From an uncultured Spirochaetaceae bacterium (GTDB lineage Bacteria; Spirochaetota; Spirochaetia; Treponematales; UBA12059), in contig CALKWG010000030.1 in NCBI GenBank assembly GCA_938004315.1, forward strand, positions 1 through 8,051: a stretch of 8,051 nucleotides of DNA. The letters are read 5' to 3'. The position numbers were made by a program, and so were the translations under genes. The notes under the pieces were generated by a model. The model was given only the letters and a program-made list of their open reading frames with translations, ran no database searches and had not been told where the DNA came from. Shown here one piece after another: positions 6,301-8,051 of the stretch (position 1 is its first letter; every line of letters begins with the position of its first letter).

Positions 6301-6939
6301 GGCCGCGGCGAAGGCCTCGGGCGAGGCGCCGGAGAGCAGGCGGCCGGCGGCGTCTACGGTGGCGCTCACGACGAAGGGCAAGGCCCGGCCGGTCTCGTCG
6401 CAGGCCTGCTTCCAAGCCTCGATAGCGGCCTTGGCCTGCACGGGGTCCTGGACGGTCTCGATCAGGGCGAGGTCGGCCCCGCCTGCGACGAGGCCGCGCG
6501 CCTGCGGAAGGTAGGAGGCGACGAGCTCGCGGTAGCCCGGCCCGCCTAAGCTCGGCGCGGCGCTTCCCGGCCCGATAGAGCCGGCGACCCAGCGGACGAG
6601 CCCGTCGCGCGACTCGGCCTCCGCGACGGCGGCCCGCGCCAAGGCCGCGGCCGCGGCGTTCAGCTCGAAAGCCTCGTCGACGGGGACGGGCGCCGCGCCC
6701 CGGCCGGCGGACAGGGCGATGGCGTTCGCGTTGAAGGTGGCGGTCTTGAGCGCGCGGGCGCCGGCGGCCAGGTAGTCGCGGTGCACGCGAAGGACCTTGC
6801 CCGGGTCGAGGAGGGCCAGCCGATCGCGCTCGTGGGCGTCGAGCTCGCCGAAGAGCGAGGCGGCATAGCTGCCGGTCGCCCCGTCGAACAGGACGACGCG
6901 GCGCTCGAGCTCGAGATAAAGGGTTTCAAGGCGCTTCAT
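3382..6939 (-). CDS. metH: Cobalamin-dependent methionine synthase (four-module MetH)
   Basis: Transfers methyl from 5-methyltetrahydrofolate via cob(I)alamin to homocysteine, giving methionine in the cytosol. Length is 1185 residues, near the usual size. Modules in order: homocysteine-binding barrel about 1-310, with VLFDGATGS at 16 and zinc ligands Cys226 (GLNCSGGP) and Cys293-Cys294 (GGCCGTDPGH); pterin barrel about 338-585 with DERSNAQGS, ADLN (380-383), NSVNL and GVGNSSFGLP; B12 cap about 655-735 (LPLVLRSADVARAGF); B12-binding Rossmann domain about 741-866 with GDLHDIGKN, His755 being the lower cobalt ligand; and an AdoMet-dependent reactivation domain about 913-1166 with R1110 and GYPACP (1114-1119). 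That last domain is divergent, carries a pentapeptide repeat (994-1013) and ends about 20 residues after EAEYF, shorter than E. coli. Low-complexity linkers lie near 605-655 and 867-912. The start shares ATGA with the metF stop and has only a weak ribosome binding site, so coupling is likely. Confidence 0.95.
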   Translation of the reverse strand: MKRLETLYLELERRVVLFDGATGSYAASLFGELDAHERDRLALLDPGKVLRVHRDYLAAGARALKTATFNANAIALSAGRGAAPVPVDEAFELNAAAAALARAAVAEAESRDGLVRWVAGSIGPGSAAPSLGGPGYRELVASYLPQARGLVAGGADLALIETVQDPVQAKAAIEAWKQACDETGRALPFVVSATVDAAGRLLSGASPEAFAAAVEPFGPLAVGLNCSGGPDELKDAYAALAAFASTRLSLMPNAGLPRRGPDGELSWPLAPEAYASASAAAWGDATPSFVGGCCGTDPGHIEALARKLADGEVGRGPRRRSFALASAFEAKPLRPGRRFLIDERSNAQGSAAFKRLVSDGDQAAALRFVLERASSGADGADLNVAGPRERAWLPAIAAAAASLASAALSLDSVDPEALTAALPGLAGRPLVNSVNLEDESRAERLLRLAARHGAAVVCLALDADGPARDAKAKLEVARRLYELALKAGLEPADLLFDLCTFPAAAGGAASAGSAYETFAALAALGEACPGAGSVLGVGNSSFGLPKAMRPRFTAAFLERALEAGLSAAIVDPAAAGLLGPDGRAADEEQRRFARLAQPFFGPGEPSAQELDALLAWAESAPAAGGWPADAAADAEGRGDGASSFASGPASPAESLGDAIAERNAPAALAAIKAALGDGIEPSELARRIALAMAALGKRYDAGKLPLPLVLRSADVARAGFDALKSAAALETAASAGPGVEARRLVLLSTVKGDLHDIGKNLVAMVLEAGGYEVADLGIDRGADEIAEAAVERGAFAVGVSGLLTRSLVEMEAVAEALTRRGSKAPLLCGGAAVDRAFVSERLEPLRPGLVRYGKDPFEALQILGSLAAPDRDDPPRPSAGSESPAAAGSDRPVRGEAQPTDPTAPPVGDSAAVYLRFTLGELVPLLDRPTIIEARLRFGRADRARGERLLDEALSLAAASAASEGYEPGAEASYSWFAVRAAPGEAIEFYPGSAADTGVADTGVADTGVADTGAGGRGPIVSFAFPREPDGKRRSLYDYYLSLSQAPAFCVTLGAWAEAALHRAKETGDGGLYLATHAVLAGLAEAAAELMHRRLADEAMRRGLASSGKRYSFGYPACPGVERNAELLAALGAGEIGLKATQSGQLVPEFSVSALVIPLYEAEYFNPRPKKGSFEAPGCEGGRDA
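3395..3401 (-). promoter_or_regulatory. Ribosome binding site of asd inside metH
   Basis: AAGGAGG on the minus strand lies 5 nt before the asd ATG (3389), within the last codons of metH (around the C-terminal Gly-Gly-Arg). This strong site lets asd be translated at a high rate in addition to coupling with metH termination. Confidence 0.85.
3901..3960 (-). repeat. Four-copy 15-bp tandem repeat within metH
   Basis: Three identical copies of the unit GCCTGTATCGGCGAC (plus strand; 3901-3945) are followed by a fourth with a single change at 3959 (3946-3960). On the coding strand it encodes (A/V)ADTG four times, residues 994-1013, in a likely surface loop between strands of the reactivation domain. 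Near-perfect DNA identity points to recent slipped-strand duplication. The 15-bp unit keeps the reading frame whatever the copy number. Confidence 0.97.
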
Positions 6940-7919
6940 AGGCGGCCCGCCTCGGCCGCCGGGGCCCGCGGCCCGAAGAGGGCGACCAGGGTCTCCAGGG
7001 TATCGCGGGAGCGTCCCATGCTGAAGAAATGCAGGCAGGGCGCGCCGGCGTCGTATAGCCCGCGGCAGAGGGCCTCGGCGCGGCGTATGCCGACGAGGCG
7101 CTCCTCGGCCGGGGTCCTGGCCTCCTCCATCTCGCGGATGAAGCCCTCCGGTATCGTTATAAAAAAGTGAGCCGGCAGGGCCAGAAGGGAGCGGAGCGAA
7201 GTGACCGGCTTGACCCCGGGCAGAACCGGGATCTCGACGCCGGCCGCGCGGGCGCGCGCTAAGAAGTCGGCGTACACGCCCGGGTCGAAGACCATTTGGG
7301 TGAGCGACCAGGAGGCGCCGGCGTCGACCTTCTCCTTGAAGGCCGCCAGGTCGCGCTCCCGGTTGGGCGCGGCGGGGTGCTTCTCCGGATAGCAGGCGAC
7401 GCCGAGCGCCAGGCCCGCCTGGCAGCCGCGCGCCGCGCCGCCGGCGTACTCGCCGCGGTTCAGGGCGGCGGCTAGGCGCACGAGCTCTATGGCGCGGCCC
7501 AGGCCCTCGGGCTTGGCGGCCCCGGCGTAGGGCGCGAAGCGCTCGTCGCCCCGGACGAGGAAGACGTCCTTGAAGCCGGCGTAGCGATAGTCTATGAGCG
7601 CGTCCTCGGCGACGAAGGCGTCGTTGCCGATGCAGACGGCGTGCGGGACCACCGGGACGCCGCTCGCCTCCCGTATCGCGACGCAGAGGCCCAAAGTGCC
7701 CGGCTTGGCGCGCGCGGGCACGGGTCGGGCTGCGTTACCGTAATCAACCCAAAGCCGGCCGCCGGGATGGTCGGTCACGCTCACGAAGGCCGGCTCGTAG
7801 GGAAGGAGGCTCTCCACGGCCTTTAAAACCGATGACGGATCGGCGCCGCGGCTGGGCGGCACTACCTCCAGCGAGAAGCGCGGCCCTCCCCGCGAGAGGG
7901 CGTCCACGACCGCGCTCAT
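6936..7919 (-). CDS. metF: 5,10-methylenetetrahydrofolate reductase
   Basis: Flavin-dependent cytosolic reductase that turns 5,10-methylenetetrahydrofolate into 5-methyltetrahydrofolate, the methyl donor for the MetH encoded immediately downstream. The 327-residue length is close to that of the single-domain bacterial enzyme. Signatures: FSLEVVPPSRG at 15 with catalytic-type Glu18, VSVTDHPGG at 46, VPHAVCIGND at 91, LVRGDE at 121 with Asp125 (flavin-tuning Asp), GVACYPEKHP at 173, AGASWSLTQMVFDP at 200 with folate-contacting Gln208, PVLPGVKPVTS at 231 and LHFFSMGR near 296. The TDHPGG motif differs from the usual TYGAGG. The start at 7919 has GAGGAG 6 nt upstream and overlaps the stop of the upstream gene by 4 bp; its stop overlaps metH by 4 bp. 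Confidence 0.95.
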   Translation of the reverse strand: MSAVVDALSRGGPRFSLEVVPPSRGADPSSVLKAVESLLPYEPAFVSVTDHPGGRLWVDYGNAARPVPARAKPGTLGLCVAIREASGVPVVPHAVCIGNDAFVAEDALIDYRYAGFKDVFLVRGDERFAPYAGAAKPEGLGRAIELVRLAAALNRGEYAGGAARGCQAGLALGVACYPEKHPAAPNRERDLAAFKEKVDAGASWSLTQMVFDPGVYADFLARARAAGVEIPVLPGVKPVTSLRSLLALPAHFFITIPEGFIREMEEARTPAEERLVGIRRAEALCRGLYDAGAPCLHFFSMGRSRDTLETLVALFGPRAPAAEAGRL

Positions 7920-8051
7920 ACGGCGCTCCTCGGGAAGAAGGCGCCGTGCAGGCCGCGGAGGGCCGCCACGCCGCTCTCCTCCGGGACGTCGACGCAGAGC
8001 GCGCTGCCGGCCGGATCGAAGCGCAGGGAGCGCGGGGCTATGCCTAAGCGC
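7916..8051 (-). CDS. lysC: Aspartokinase-like protein, C-terminal ACT end (partial)
   Basis: Reading the minus strand from 8050 gives 44 open codons that end in TGA at 7918-7916, sharing ATGA with the metF start. The 5' part is beyond the window edge. The visible peptide begins RLGIAPRSL, has a strand-like SALCVDVPEES, then ALRGLHGAFF and a short tail ending RSAV. This helix-plus-LHxxFF ending is typical of the last ACT domain of aspartate kinases, the feedback-sensing part of the enzyme that phosphorylates aspartate. The neighbours asd, metH and metF fit an aspartate/methionine operon. Homoserine dehydrogenase with an ACT tail is the main alternative. The call rests on few residues, so the reading frame is firm but the family less so. 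Confidence 0.62.
   Translation of the reverse strand, partial: RLGIAPRSLRFDPAGSALCVDVPEESGVAALRGLHGAFFPRSAV
7926..7931 (-). promoter_or_regulatory. Ribosome binding site of metF
   Basis: GAGGAG on the minus strand lies 6 nt before the metF ATG (7919), inside the end of the upstream gene, and supports this start. Confidence 0.7.

Noticed and set aside
4649..6514. Several long plus-strand frames antisense to metH
   Set aside because: Composition is the usual Ala/Arg/Ser mixture of antisense GC-rich DNA; metH itself is continuous and full of family motifs.
7832..8047. Plus-strand frame at the right edge
   Set aside because: It is antisense to the metF start and to the aspartokinase-like tail, whose minus-strand frame ends in a precise ATGA overlap with metF.

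Overview
This window is GC-rich bacterial DNA with tightly packed genes of ordinary primary metabolism. Nothing in it fixes the phylum. The combination of a B12-dependent methionine synthase, an archaeal/fungal-type aspartate-semialdehyde dehydrogenase and a YfcC-type carrier fits a GC-rich anaerobic or fermentative bacterium. A Spirochaetota-like source is possible, but that is an impression and not a demonstrated result. The left edge (1 to about 60) is not genomic. It is a slightly corrupted Illumina P7/index adapter, so the window starts at a contig end and the first gene lost its true 3' end there.

Layout. A YfcC/DcuC-family membrane carrier lies on the minus strand (55-1578, 3' end cut by the adapter). 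A 342-bp intergenic region follows, with divergent signals: a good sigma70-like promoter and a strong ribosome binding site for ridA on the plus strand, and a weaker candidate promoter plus a long leader with two inverted repeats for the carrier on the minus strand. ridA (1921-2298, plus) converges on the minus-strand operon, with 11 bp between the two stop codons and a 9-bp inverted repeat just inside the neighbouring gene. From right to left the minus-strand operon reads: 3' end of an aspartokinase-like gene (8050-7916), metF (7919-6936), metH (6939-3382) and asd (3389-2310). The three junctions overlap by 4, 4 and 8 bp, which indicates one translationally coupled transcript. Its promoter lies beyond the right edge.

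How the genes work together. Aspartokinase and Asd carry out the first two steps of the aspartate pathway (aspartate to aspartyl phosphate to aspartate semialdehyde). MetF makes 5-methyltetrahydrofolate, and MetH uses it to methylate homocysteine to methionine. The operon therefore links the carbon-skeleton entry and the methyl-transfer end of methionine synthesis. RidA detoxifies reactive enamine/imine by-products of PLP enzymes, a common need around amino-acid metabolism. The carrier's substrate cannot be read from the sequence.

I found no convincing new biological system. The points most worth a second look are the adapter at the contig end and the false stop it creates, a four-copy 15-bp tandem repeat inside the metH reactivation domain, the divergent and shortened C-terminal module of MetH, the archaeal/fungal-type Asd in a bacterial operon, and the structured leader of the carrier gene.
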